Shown here one piece after another: positions 1 through 8,846 of a DNA stretch of 64,000 nt. Source of the DNA: Arthrobacter sp. QXT-31 (GTDB taxonomy: Bacteria; Actinomycetota; Actinomycetes; Actinomycetales; Micrococcaceae); the NCBI RefSeq assembly GCF_001969265.1, contig NZ_CP019304.1:2232001-2296000 (forward strand). The letters are read 5' to 3'. Below the pieces are notes generated by a model. It was not told where the DNA came from. It saw only the letters and a list, made by a program, of their open reading frames with translations, and made no database searches. How positions within the stretch are numbered: position 1 is the stretch's first letter; every line of letters begins with the position of its first letter. The translations under genes were made by a program, and so were the position numbers.

Positions 1-171
1 CTGCCGCGTCGCAACAACCAGCCGTTCAGCTTGAGACGCTGTATGCGCGAGATGCCAACATGTCGCACGCCCGGGGCTCAACTCGTGCGCCAACGGCTTT
101 CGTGGCTGGGTGGCGCACGACTCGGCGGCCCGCGCCTGAAAACTAGGAAGCCCTGTCAGCAGGTGCTGCAC

Positions 172-2628
172 TTAGTCAAATTCGCTCAAGAAGATGTCTT
201 CGGTCGGATATCTGTGGGTAAGGCGCTGTCGAAACCAAGGCCCGAAACGAATTGGATCTGTCACGGTAAGTAGAAGCCTACTAGGGTCAAAGGCGACGAT
301 GGCTGTCGTCTCCTCAAATGTCAACCCTCCACCCTGCATCAAAGAATTTGGCTCGTGGACTCCATGCGGATCGACATTCGTAGCCGTGGGGATCAGCGCA
401 TGGCCAGCTTCATGCGACGCGATCGTGCCCACGAAGTTAGCAAAAGCCAACACCCCAGCCCGCACAATCAACTCGCGGCGTGTCGGCACTCCCACGAAGA
501 ATTCGCCGGCGTTTACGGGCGTCCCTCCGAGAGCCGACGCATTTGCATCTTCTGTAGCGAGAGTGTCAAAAATAGCCCGATATATCGGGTGACTGGTGAT
601 AAAGCCACCCCTTCTTGTAAATTCGCCCGCAAAAACCTTGGCCAATTTATCAGGGTTGAACGGATCTTGGAGCTGGCGTTCGCAGAAGCCATACTCTGTG
701 TTTGCTGAGTCGTCGTCCAGTCCACCGATCCTTATCATCGTAAAGTTTCCCGGGCCCACGAGTTGTTCGGGTGATGTCAAAACGAAGCGCGCATTCACCC
801 GGTCATAGTTGTTCTTGGCAGTGCGGAGTGCGGCAGTGATTACTGCTGACCTGACTCGGTCATTTACTTCCATTTGTTCCAAGGTAAGCGATGATCCATC
901 AGGATTTGATCGCCGCATTAACCCGAGCCGGGCCAGGTCAATGTCAAAACTTGGTTCAAATCTGAGGAAGAAGAAATGCGGTACAGACAGATCAACGTCT
1001 GCGAAGCACGTTGGTGGGACAGTTACTCCCGCACAGTCTCCTCGCTGGAATCGCAGGCGTAGCTTGCCGGGATGCCGAGCGCGTAAAGTAGCCTCGTTTC
1101 CATTCCCTACCGGCGCAACGTCTGCGGTTACGGTGCCTCGATACCCGTCCACTGGTTTCAGGCACCATTGCATACTCCCGAAGATGCCCCCGCCTACGGT
1201 ACCGGCGACAACGGTGACCGCGGTGTCTGATGGTGGGTTGAAACGTAGGGCTGGCCCGCTTGTGGAGATTCTGACGCCGTGGCAGGCCAAGTGCTCGTCG
1301 CCGCCGTTTTCCTGGCCGCAGCCTACTGAGAGTGCGTTAACTGCCTCAACGTAGTCGGGATCACCGGGCGCTGTAGGCCGATCCCCTGGCTGAACCCTCG
1401 TCCAGGTTGCGAGACCAGTGAGGCCTAACTCATCGATGTTCTCAACGATCAGTTGTTCCTGGCCGTTGTCCTCCGTTCCCACCCTGAATTCGTGTAGTTC
1501 ATGACCAAAACCGTCACCGCCGAACCAACCGTCGTACCCTCGAATCGCATCCAGCTCAAGTTGTTGAAGATCAGTGTCGAAGTCTCCCGTCGTGAAGTCC
1601 GGCAGTACGACGGAAATGGCCGCCAGGCCCTGCTGCTGACGGTTAGCGTTAAAGGCTGCGATGGAATCAAGGAAACGCGATGAGCTACGCACCCGCGCAG
1701 GGTACGCAGCCGCTTCGGCGACTTTCTGCTCGAAAAGCTCAATTCCTTTGGCAACATTTAATCTCCAGTTCCATACCTCGTCGGGTGTTGGTTCTGGAAT
1801 CTGCATCACGCCGACCTTGCCGGTGGGACCGAACAGCGGGCAGAAGTCGTGCCCTCCGTTCGGAAGCGCATCGAATTGCCGTTGCCCGCTCTCCTTGCAT
1901 GCGATCCGGCGAAGGGTTTCGTGGGGCAGAGCTGCCCCTATATCTGTCCGCAATGGATTTGTGCCATCCATGCCCCCGCTGACGGACGCCGAGACATCAC
2001 ACCCATTAATCATGCCGCTAGCAGAAACAACTACGACACTGCCGCGAATTACATCACCAAAGTCAAGGCTTCCTCCTGGCCCAATGGGAACCTCGAAGAC
2101 CGTATCGAGATGCACCGGTTGGTGGGGCGGGCAGTCATGAAAAGTGCTCATAACCCTCGCCTGCAGCGTCAGGCCCGATGCCGATCCACCAGCACTGTGG
2201 GCAATCACTGAGATAGAGGGCATTTGCGGGGTTGCAGTTATCACATACGGCGGAGGCGGTACCAGCTCGAGGGTGACTTCAGCGAGCCGCCAGCTGACAA
2301 TAACCGTGAGGCTGGTACGCGGCGTTGGCGGATCCCCCAATGGATTGCCATGGGTTCCAGTGATAACCCGGGTTTCCCCACCTATTCCGCGAACAGTTAT
2401 GGTGTCACCAGTGGCGTCGCTGACGCCAGGGGGCAATATCAAATTCCCGTTTCCGTCAAACAGAGTACCGACCAATGGCTGACCATCCACCATGACAAAT
2501 GTATCGTGCGGGCCGGCGCCTACATTCCACTCTATGTTTCCCGCAGGGGCGTCAGTAACCGCAGTTATGATGACTCGCTGACCAGGACAAGGATCATTGA
2601 TGGATGCGTCGAGGCTGTTCATTCCCAT
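172..2628 (-). CDS. Multidomain protein: beta-rich N-terminus, SLT-like transglycosylase, HExxH metalloprotease-like C-terminus
   Basis: 818 residues from an ATG preceded by AGAGGGGA at about 6 nt. This start is preferred over in-frame codons up to position 2664, which lack a ribosome site. Residues 1-230 look like extracellular beta-sandwich material rich in V, T and G. Residues about 238-313 resemble a lytic transglycosylase: CKESG with candidate catalytic Glu246, then GKVGVMQI and a WNWRLNVAKG helix. The C-terminus carries HEAGH at 739-743, then DPHGVH (753-758) and SLM near 764, as in zinc-dependent proteases, but the spacing is not the classic metzincin one. I see no signal peptide or membrane segment, so export is unclear. 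It could act on the cell wall or be a toxin or effector. Family assignment of each part is inferred from short motifs. It lies in less GC-rich DNA with no partner genes visible. Confidence 0.7.
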   Translation of the reverse strand: MGMNSLDASINDPCPGQRVIITAVTDAPAGNIEWNVGAGPHDTFVMVDGQPLVGTLFDGNGNLILPPGVSDATGDTITVRGIGGETRVITGTHGNPLGDPPTPRTSLTVIVSWRLAEVTLELVPPPPYVITATPQMPSISVIAHSAGGSASGLTLQARVMSTFHDCPPHQPVHLDTVFEVPIGPGGSLDFGDVIRGSVVVVSASGMINGCDVSASVSGGMDGTNPLRTDIGAALPHETLRRIACKESGQRQFDALPNGGHDFCPLFGPTGKVGVMQIPEPTPDEVWNWRLNVAKGIELFEQKVAEAAAYPARVRSSSRFLDSIAAFNANRQQQGLAAISVVLPDFTTGDFDTDLQQLELDAIRGYDGWFGGDGFGHELHEFRVGTEDNGQEQLIVENIDELGLTGLATWTRVQPGDRPTAPGDPDYVEAVNALSVGCGQENGGDEHLACHGVRISTSGPALRFNPPSDTAVTVVAGTVGGGIFGSMQWCLKPVDGYRGTVTADVAPVGNGNEATLRARHPGKLRLRFQRGDCAGVTVPPTCFADVDLSVPHFFFLRFEPSFDIDLARLGLMRRSNPDGSSLTLEQMEVNDRVRSAVITAALRTAKNNYDRVNARFVLTSPEQLVGPGNFTMIRIGGLDDDSANTEYGFCERQLQDPFNPDKLAKVFAGEFTRRGGFITSHPIYRAIFDTLATEDANASALGGTPVNAGEFFVGVPTRRELIVRAGVLAFANFVGTIASHEAGHALIPTATNVDPHGVHEPNSLMQGGGLTFEETTAIVAFDPSRLLLTVTDPIRFGPWFRQRLTHRYPTEDIFLSEFD

Positions 2629-3617
2629 GACGTTTCCCCTCTGAGCGACACGACGGCTCAGCAACCCAATGAAATGGGCTGCGAGGTGTCTATCCGAAAA
2701 GGAACTGACATAGCTGTCGAATTAGGTCTTTGTGGAGGGACGCCTCGATGGGAATTCTACGGCGGCGACACCGAACGTGCGAGTGACGATGGATAGGGAA
2801 TCGACGTTCAGACATTGCTAACTGTGGGTCATCCACGCGGCGTCGGTAGAAATCTCGAGTGGCATGGTGGGTCGCCGAGGCTTCGCACTCGGTTTGTCCC
2901 CGTGTCGCCACACTCCGCAAGATAGACGTTTGTCGTATGAGGGCGGTGCCCACGTGGCTGCAGGGCAACCGTCAGATCGCACACTGGCGTCAACGGTCGC
3001 AGCTCCGGAGGACCTGGCGAGTTTCGCCGCCACTCCAATCTTGGGTTGATCGTGAGCGGTATCCGGGACTGCGATTCACACAAACTCAATCCCGTCGCCG
3101 GCCTTCAGGGTTGCCGTTCTTGCAACCGATCTTGGGCCGCCTCGATGCTGTGAGCTGGCCTGCCGCTGTGCGTCAGTTTGTCAATCTAGGTAGGGGCAGC
3201 CATCATGACCAAGCACGATTGAGTTGGGGCAGGCCCACCGCCCTGATAAATGAAGTCGGACACGAGGTCGGCTTCTCCCTCGGATGGAAGGAGGGATGGC
3301 TGCACTGTTTCGCAAGAATTCGGAGCCGGGGCAGCATTGGACGATGAGTCGTGGGCGGGGTGGTCAAGTGACATCTCTGCTGACACATTCGCCTCCCTCA
3401 CGCCGGCTACGCCCCCGGTGGCGGGGGTGCATGACCCAAGAGATGCCAGTGCTGCGGAGACCTCCAGATGATTCCCCTGTCTGGCTACGGGGATAGTTAC
3501 GAGGGCTGTGGCCCGACGCTTCTACGGCTCGGCCCCCTGGGGATGACATGGCAGCGGATGCTCGGGTATCTTCGCGGTTCCCGATCTGAGCGGAGTCCGG
3601 TCCAACCCTCAGGCCCG

Positions 3618-3637
3618 CCAATAGTTTCGACTATTGG
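3618..3637. repeat. Perfect hairpin with TTCG loop
   Basis: Eight-base arms CCAATAGT and ACTATTGG enclose TTCG. No T-run follows on either strand, so a simple terminator role is not supported. It lies in the gene-free stretch. Confidence 0.6.
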
Positions 3638-3891
3638 GGCTCCAAGCTGAAAAGAGCCCTATAAGCATCAACGGAGTGGCGGGGCTCTGCGAACTGTCTG
3701 CACGTGTGCCTCCGCCTCGTCAGCCGCTGCCGTGCGACACCTTTAGCCCCGCTGACTCAACACTGAAGTTCTCAAAGCGAAGGACTTCGAGAGGAACACC
3801 GAGAATTCAAAAAGCTTCCCGAATGGCTGCAAGCGTGGCTCCGCGGAATCATCGTTGGTCGTTTGCAGGCCGCCTGTTTAGCCGTGCATTC

Positions 3892-3919
3892 AGTGGCTTT
3901 GAACCTCGCCAAAGCCACT
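3892..3919 (+). terminator. Terminator-like hairpin in gene-free region
   Basis: Ten-base arms AGTGGCTTTG and CAAAGCCACT enclose an 8-base loop and are followed by CTTTC on the plus strand. It would end a plus-strand transcript arising between about 2.7 and 3.9 kb, although no gene is recognisable there. The weak T-run leaves its role uncertain. Confidence 0.4.
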
Positions 3920-4042
3920 CTTTCATGCTGTGATGGCTAGTAGTTAAAATGAGACTGTCGCGAGCCATAAATCGGGACATAGGCGTCCTTTCGAGAAAGT
4001 ATGTTCTAAACCCCGTCCGGGCTGCTGGAAGGTAAACGAAAG

Positions 4043-4762
4043 TTGACTCTGTTCTCGTTTGTCCCTCTCGAACTGACTTTCCCAGAGACGGTATGGTCCA
4101 ATGTCATCAATGCTCTCGCCACTGCCTTCTTCACCGCCTCTTTGGTTGCGTGGGGTGCTGCCGTCCTTGTCCATCGTCTGGAGAGCCAGGAGAACCTGCG
4201 TCGGGACAACCGATCCAAGACTTTGCTGAAGGAGAGTGAAGACCGGGCCGAACAGCAGAAGCAACTCGACAAGGAACATGATGATCGCCAGCAGCTTAGG
4301 GAACACGAGTATCAGATGAGGTCGGCGCTGCGTGAGTCCTACGCCCGGCTTCTAGTCGTCCAGAGACGATCCCGGCAGGAATCCCTGACTCTGTCTCGAT
4401 TGGGAGAGGGAGAATCCCGCGCCGCTGCGAAGGTTGTTGCTAGACAGGCCCACGACGACTTCATCGACGAGTATCATCGCCTGGCCCTTGATGCCGATCG
4501 CTCCATGTGGTTCGAGCTCCGCGCGCTTCGTCACATCCTTGACGACATGCTGAAATACGCCGAGTTAGGAGCCTTTCGGGAATGCGAATCTCTTACGAAA
4601 ACCGCCAGGGATGCCCGCCAGAATCTCGAAAGAAGCCTAAGGCGACGCTTGGGCCACCCTCCGCTTCAGCGCCGCAACTTCCTAGGGGAAAAGTATGACA
4701 AGGCGAGGGGCCTGATGGAACACGCACGTTCCAGGACAAGACACCGTCGAATGACTAGCTGA
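4043..4762 (+). CDS. Hypothetical membrane-anchored coiled-coil protein
   Basis: 239 residues from a TTG start with GGAAGG 10 nt upstream. A single hydrophobic segment at about residues 18-42 is followed by a long, highly charged helical stretch (about 48-100, rich in E, R, Q and D) that looks like a coiled coil, then a helical, basic C-terminal half ending in an Arg-rich tail. This suggests a cytoplasmic coiled coil anchored at the membrane. I recognise no family, and the protein has no visible catalytic motif. It sits alone on the plus strand between the gene-free stretch and another hypothetical, in DNA less GC-rich than the core genome. The TTG start is only moderately supported. Confidence 0.6.
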   Translation: MTLFSFVPLELTFPETVWSNVINALATAFFTASLVAWGAAVLVHRLESQENLRRDNRSKTLLKESEDRAEQQKQLDKEHDDRQQLREHEYQMRSALRESYARLLVVQRRSRQESLTLSRLGEGESRAAAKVVARQAHDDFIDEYHRLALDADRSMWFELRALRHILDDMLKYAELGAFRECESLTKTARDARQNLERSLRRRLGHPPLQRRNFLGEKYDKARGLMEHARSRTRHRRMTS

Positions 4763-5007
4763 GCGTTTGCGCCCGGAGAACGGCCGCCGGTCGGGGCAAT
4801 CGTACTGCGCCTCTTTGGGACCCGGAAGATCTTTGCGGAGCGCTCTGCGGGGATTCTCGAATACAGGGCGACGTGCAAGACGGTGGAGCGATGCATGGGC
4901 AGTCAAGGCTGCGCTGTTACAGGGATTTCGGGCTGATCACGGCTTACGTGTCCAATGTAGCCGCTTGTGCACTGTCCACGGCGACAAGGCCGTGCCAGTC
5001 TGGGTCT

Positions 5008-5418
5008 ATGAAATCCGACATTGACCAGTTGACCGAGATGAACATCCGTATCGGGCACGAAGAATCTGCTGGCACACGCGAATACTTTGAGGAGAAAGTC
5101 CTTGCGGCGGCCTTCGCTATGAGGCGCGGCCTGACGGGCATGGTGGTGGACAGGACAGCTTTCCTAGATGCCGTGAAACCTAGTCCTCCACGTTCGACTC
5201 GCATACTCTCCATCTCATTGTTCGGTATGAACCGCGCCACGGTGAACTGCATCGTTACTCAGGAAGGGAAGCAGTATGAGAACTTCCGGCTATTCGTGCG
5301 CGAAACTCCCGAAAAACCCTGGAAGCTGCTGGCTTGGGCCAATGAACCGACAACCGCTAGCGGACCGCAGCTGATCCGGGACTATCCGCAATCACCGAGT
5401 GACGAGCAGCGACGATGA
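5008..5418 (+). CDS. Hypothetical protein, possible SnoaL/DUF4440-like (NTF2-like) fold
   Basis: 136 residues from ATG (MKSDIDQLTEMN). The open frame extends upstream to 4873, but that part has atypical composition and is probably not translated. The core has an N-terminal helix with HEESAG, an FLDAV segment, then alternating strands such as ILSISLFGMN and a closing WKLLAWANEP. This pattern resembles small NTF2-like proteins of the DUF4440/SnoaL type, which serve as enzymes or ligand-binding domains. The match is by overall pattern only. No ribosome site stands out, so the ATG eleven codons further in is an alternative start. It has no operon partner; the next gene is convergent. Confidence 0.5.
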   Translation: MKSDIDQLTEMNIRIGHEESAGTREYFEEKVLAAAFAMRRGLTGMVVDRTAFLDAVKPSPPRSTRILSISLFGMNRATVNCIVTQEGKQYENFRLFVRETPEKPWKLLAWANEPTTASGPQLIRDYPQSPSDEQRR

Positions 5419-5714
5419 TCAGGCAAGCACACCCCAGCCTGACGTCAGAAACCAGGCACAGGGATGTCAGAACAGGGTCCGTTTCGGCCTTGTCTGACAC
5501 GGGCTCAAGACGCTCTTAGAGATCAGTCTGACATCACCTGGCCTCACTGAAGCTCTGTTCCGGGTCATGCTGGTCGTCTCGTTGGCTATAGAGTGGCCCG
5601 TTTCCCGAACCATCCGATAGCCGCCTCGTGATCGTGACCGCCTCTTGACTTTTAGTTACTGACGGGTAGCTTTAGGGAAGCACTTCGGGACCCCAGCCCG
5701 GAGGATTTGCCAAA
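5419..5714. repeat. Intergenic region with repeated TGTCAGA/TCTGACA motifs
   Basis: About 300 bases with no gene. It holds palindromic TGACGTCA (5440-5447), GATGTCAGA (5463-5471), TGTCTGACA (5491-5499) and TCTGACATC (5527-5535). The first and last 9-mers are exact inverted copies, flanked by CCAGG and CCTGG. The region marks the change from AT-richer accessory DNA to core-like high-GC DNA, so it may be a recombination or regulatory site. No integrase is nearby. Confidence 0.45.
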
Positions 5715-5755
5715 GAAGCCCCGCACCGCTCTTCGTGAGTCCGGTGCGGGGCTTC
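5715..5755 (-). terminator. Terminator of the LacI-controlled operon
   Basis: A perfect 14-base stem (GAAGCCCCGCACCG and its complement) encloses a 13-base loop, 12 nt beyond the stop codon of the FAD oxidoreductase gene. The genes on both sides converge here, so it may work in both directions. Confidence 0.75.
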
Positions 5756-5767
5756 CGCTTGCGTGAT

Positions 5768-6886
5768 TCAGGAGAACCGGGCGGGGCGGAACGTGGCCAG
5801 CATGGGGTGCTTGTCTCCTGTCAGGATCTCGCCAGCGAGGAGTTCGCCAGCAATGAGTCCGAGTGTGGCACCGGAGTGGGTGAACGCTACGAAGCAGCCG
5901 GGCACCTGGCCGAGCTCTCCCAGCACGGGCTCGCCGTCGCCAGGAATGGGCTTGTAGCCGATTTTCCAGCTTGCCGGCTTCAGCTCCGGGTTGCCGGCAA
6001 TAAGCTTCGACGCTTCATCGGCGAGTTCCTGGACCACATCGTCCGCGATGCTGAACGAGCCATCCGCGTGTTCGGTGATGTGTTCCTCGTACCAGTCGTG
6101 GTCCAGAGCGAAGGTGCTGCCCGGGTTTGGGCGGACGGCGGCCCGCGGAGTGTTCATCACGGCCTGGACCTCATGGTCCACCGGCTTGGTCAGCACCAGC
6201 ATGGATACCGGGGATCCGTTGGGGATCTCCACGCCAAGGGGGGCGACGACGGCGGGCGTCGCTGCCCCGCATGCCACCAGCACCGCGTCGGCGTCGTACG
6301 TCTCACCCGCTGCCGTCTCAACGCCCACCGCCCGGCCACCGTCAACGACGACCGACGACTTCCCGGCATTCAGGACCAGCTTGCCGCCGAGCCCATGGAA
6401 TTCCTCCATCAGGAAATCCACGAGGTCCGGCAGGCTGACCCAGCCCTCACCCGGGTTGAAGATGGCGTTTTCCGGAACAGCGCCCGCATCGATGCCGGGC
6501 GTGACCCCGGCGATGTCTCCAGGCGTGAGCAGCTTTGAGTCGTAGCCGATGGACTTCTCGTAGGCATGCCGCGCCTCCGTGGCCTCCCGCTGTCCACCGG
6601 CGTTCCACATCAGTCCGCCGCCGAACTGCAGCCACTCCAGACTGGGGTCTGCGGCGAAGAGCGTGCGGTACCTGTCGACGCCGGCAATGCGGAGCTGGTG
6701 GTAGGGGGTGGAACGTTCGCCGGCGGAGTTGAGCCAGGAGAGTGAACGGCCGGTTGCTTCGCTGGCCAGGCCGCGTTCGGTCAGCAGCGTGACGGATGCA
6801 CCTTCGCGGAGCAGGTGGACAGCGGTGGAGACGCCCAGAATACCGCCGCCGATAACGGCGACGTGCTGGGTGGCGGTGGAGGACAT
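5768..6886 (-). CDS. FAD-dependent oxidoreductase, DAO (D-amino-acid oxidase/glycine oxidase) family
   Basis: 372 residues from ATG with AAGGGAG about 6 nt upstream; the upstream ATG at 6916 lacks such a site. The N-terminus has the FAD-binding Rossmann motif AVIGGGILGVSTA, then a second conserved stretch SEATGRSLSWLN. The C-terminus has GDGEPVLGELGQVPGCFVAFTHSGATLG, typical of DAO-family enzymes that oxidise amino or imino groups. Likely a cytoplasmic flavoenzyme acting on an amino acid-like substrate. It is the last gene of an operon with an amino-acid-type ABC transporter and a Gfo/Idh dehydrogenase, and ends at a strong terminator. The exact substrate cannot be read from sequence. Confidence 0.88.
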   Translation of the reverse strand: MSSTATQHVAVIGGGILGVSTAVHLLREGASVTLLTERGLASEATGRSLSWLNSAGERSTPYHQLRIAGVDRYRTLFAADPSLEWLQFGGGLMWNAGGQREATEARHAYEKSIGYDSKLLTPGDIAGVTPGIDAGAVPENAIFNPGEGWVSLPDLVDFLMEEFHGLGGKLVLNAGKSSVVVDGGRAVGVETAAGETYDADAVLVACGAATPAVVAPLGVEIPNGSPVSMLVLTKPVDHEVQAVMNTPRAAVRPNPGSTFALDHDWYEEHITEHADGSFSIADDVVQELADEASKLIAGNPELKPASWKIGYKPIPGDGEPVLGELGQVPGCFVAFTHSGATLGLIAGELLAGEILTGDKHPMLATFRPARFS

Positions 6887-7011
6887 GCGTTCTCCCTTTC
6901 TGTGGATTTTGGACATGGTTGGGTAGGGACGCGGGGATTTGAGACTGGGTTGCGTCCGGAAAGGATGGGCGGCGGGTCGTCACCGCACCGGGTTGTGAAA
7001 GGCGTTGCGGG

Positions 7012-8055
7012 TCAGGCCAGCGCGTGGATGCCCTCGATGATCCTGAGGACCTCAAGCGGTTCCGCCGGGTCGACGGGAAGGGGGCCCATCCCGCGGAGGG
7101 CGGCGGCGAGTTGCACGTAGAACTCGGGGTATGCGCCCCGCTCTGCCGGAACAGGGCTGGTGGCACCGTCCACTCCCAGAAGCCCCCAAGACTCCTGGGG
7201 TTCGATGCCGTAGGCGGGGTCGGACGGTTTCGTGCCGGCGGCCAGCGCGGGCTCCTGGGAGTCCAGGCCCCACTTCATGTACCCGGCTTCGGAGCCGAGA
7301 ACGTGGAAGCGCGGGCCGACCTGGGCTGCCATGCCGTTCATCCATAGCCTGGTGCGGACGCCGGATTCATGCAGGAGGGAGACGAAGGCCTCCGTGTCGG
7401 CTGCGTCTGGGTCGGGTCCCCGATTGGCGGTCTCACCATGGCTCCGTGCCACCGGGCCGAACAGCTGGATGGCCTGGTCGATCAGGTGCGCGCCGAGGTC
7501 ATGAAGGATTCCGCCGCCCTGGGCAAGGGCGGTGCTGTCACGCCAGTTACCGAAGCCCTCCGGCCGCCACCATTCGAACCGTGATTCGAACGTGCGCACC
7601 TCCCCCAGACCCTGCCGCTGAAGCAGTTTCCGGAGTGTGAGGAAGTCGGCGTCCCATCTGCGGTTCTGGAACACTGTGAGATGCACACCGGCGTCGGATG
7701 CCAGGGCGATCAGCTCCGCGCCCTGGGTGGAGGTGGGCACGAAGGGCTTGTCCACCACGACGTGAAGGCTGTGCGCAATGGCGGCCGCGGCGAGGTCGAA
7801 GTGGGTGTGCGGCGGCGTGCCCAGCACCACGAGGTCCAGGTCCGGGGACAGCGCAAACATCTCCTCCGGCGTCGGAACGATCCGCGCCCGGGGGTAGAGC
7901 CGCGCCGCCTCGGCGGCCCGTGCCGGATCCGCCGTCACGATCACGTCAAGGGAGTACTGCGGGTCTGCCGCGATCAACGGCGCATGGAAGACCTTGCCGG
8001 AGATTCCAAAGCCGACGACGGCGGTCCGGATAGGTGCGGATGTCACCGTCGCCAT
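7012..8055 (-). CDS. Gfo/Idh/MocA family NAD(P)-dependent oxidoreductase
   Basis: 347 residues. The ATG overlaps the stop of the ABC ATPase gene (TGATG) and has GGAGGT about 7 nt upstream, so it is preferred to the adjacent GTG. An N-terminal Rossmann domain starts AVVGFGISGKVFHAPL; the family hallmark follows as VDKPFVPTS (the EKP-equivalent lysine), and GGGILHDLGAHLIDQ carries the conserved D and H of the C-terminal domain. Such enzymes oxidise or reduce sugar, inositol or imine carbons. Position inside the transporter operon implies it acts on the imported compound before or after the flavoenzyme. Confidence 0.9.
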   Translation of the reverse strand: MATVTSAPIRTAVVGFGISGKVFHAPLIAADPQYSLDVIVTADPARAAEAARLYPRARIVPTPEEMFALSPDLDLVVLGTPPHTHFDLAAAAIAHSLHVVVDKPFVPTSTQGAELIALASDAGVHLTVFQNRRWDADFLTLRKLLQRQGLGEVRTFESRFEWWRPEGFGNWRDSTALAQGGGILHDLGAHLIDQAIQLFGPVARSHGETANRGPDPDAADTEAFVSLLHESGVRTRLWMNGMAAQVGPRFHVLGSEAGYMKWGLDSQEPALAAGTKPSDPAYGIEPQESWGLLGVDGATSPVPAERGAYPEFYVQLAAALRGMGPLPVDPAEPLEVLRIIEGIHALA

Positions 8056-8846
8056 CACAGCACCTCCGAGAGGAAACGCTGCAGGCGTTCGCTGCGCGGG
8101 CTATCGAACAGGTCGGCAGGGGTTCCAGATTCGACGACTTCGCCTTCGTCCATGAAAACAACCTGGTCGGCGACCTTGCGGGCGAAGCCCATCTCGTGGG
8201 TGACGACGAGCATGGTCATCCCGCGGCGGCCGAGCCCGGCCATCAGGTTCAGGACGCCCTTGACCAGTTCCGGGTCCAAGGCGCTGGTCGCTTCATCGAA
8301 CAGCATCACTTCCGGTTCCATGGCCAGCGCCCGGGCGATGGCCACCCGCTGCTGCTGGCCGCCGGACAGGTCGCGGGGGCGGTGGTCGGCGCGCTCGGCA
8401 AGGCCCACTTCGGCCAGCCGGCGGCGGGCGCGTTCCATGGCCTCGGCCTTGGGCATGCCCTTGACGCTCCAGAGGGCAAGGGCCACATTCTCCAGCGCGG
8501 TGTGGTCCGGGAAGAGGTTGAAGTGCTGGAACACCATGCCGATGCGGCGCCGCAGGGTGTCCGGCTTGACCTGCAGGGCGCTTTCACCGGCCAGCAGCAC
8601 GTCGCCGCTCTTGGGTTCATGCAGCCGGTTGACGCCGCGCAGCAGCGTGGACTTGCCGGAACCGGACGGGCCGATGATGCAGGTGGTGGTACCAGGGGCC
8701 ACGGAGAGGCTGACGTTGCGGAGCACGTCAATGTCGCCGTAGGCCATGGTCAGGTTCCGCAGTTCCAGGCTTGAGCCGTGGAATGTTTCGGTAACAGGGG
8801 CGGCCTGGCTCCCGCTCTTGCTGGTGCTTGGGCTGGTGAGGTTCAT
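8055..8846 (-). CDS. ABC transporter ATP-binding protein, polar amino acid type
   Basis: 263 residues, with all ABC ATPase motifs: Walker A GPSGSGKST, Q-loop VFQHFNLFP, signature LSGGQQQR, Walker B VMLFDEATSALDPE, and switch His in VTHEMGFA. The sequence is of the GlnQ/HisP class that powers polar amino acid uptake. An N-terminal extension of about 25 residues is Ser/Thr-rich and unusual but harmless. The start ATG overlaps the permease stop (ATGA), so translation is coupled. The protein acts at the inner face of the membrane with the neighbouring permease. Confidence 0.93.
   Translation of the reverse strand: MNLTSPSTSKSGSQAAPVTETFHGSSLELRNLTMAYGDIDVLRNVSLSVAPGTTTCIIGPSGSGKSTLLRGVNRLHEPKSGDVLLAGESALQVKPDTLRRRIGMVFQHFNLFPDHTALENVALALWSVKGMPKAEAMERARRRLAEVGLAERADHRPRDLSGGQQQRVAIARALAMEPEVMLFDEATSALDPELVKGVLNLMAGLGRRGMTMLVVTHEMGFARKVADQVVFMDEGEVVESGTPADLFDSPRSERLQRFLSEVL

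Larger units (their letters stand above)
2629..4042. other. 1.4 kb without a convincing gene
   Basis: Short open frames exist on both strands but none combines a good ribosome site, sensible composition and a recognisable family. The base composition is lower in GC than the core regions to the right. Two perfect hairpins lie inside (3618-3637 and 3892-3919). The stretch may be decayed coding DNA, or may hold an RNA I cannot identify. Confidence 0.5.

Noticed and set aside
2859-3347. Plus-strand 162-residue open frame
   Set aside because: Arg/Ser/Trp-rich composition, overlapping frames on the other strand and no family resemblance point to chance.
3186-3386. Minus-strand 66-residue frame from GTG with GGGAGG upstream, ending in a GGG...TQSCLVMMAAPT stretch like a peptide precursor
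   Set aside because: The ribosome site is good and composition acceptable, but there are no modification or export genes nearby and no known leader family. Coding status cannot be decided.
1-5700. Prophage or integrative element in the left accessory region
   Set aside because: Composition differs from the core, but no integrase, transposase, capsid gene or terminal repeats are visible in the window.
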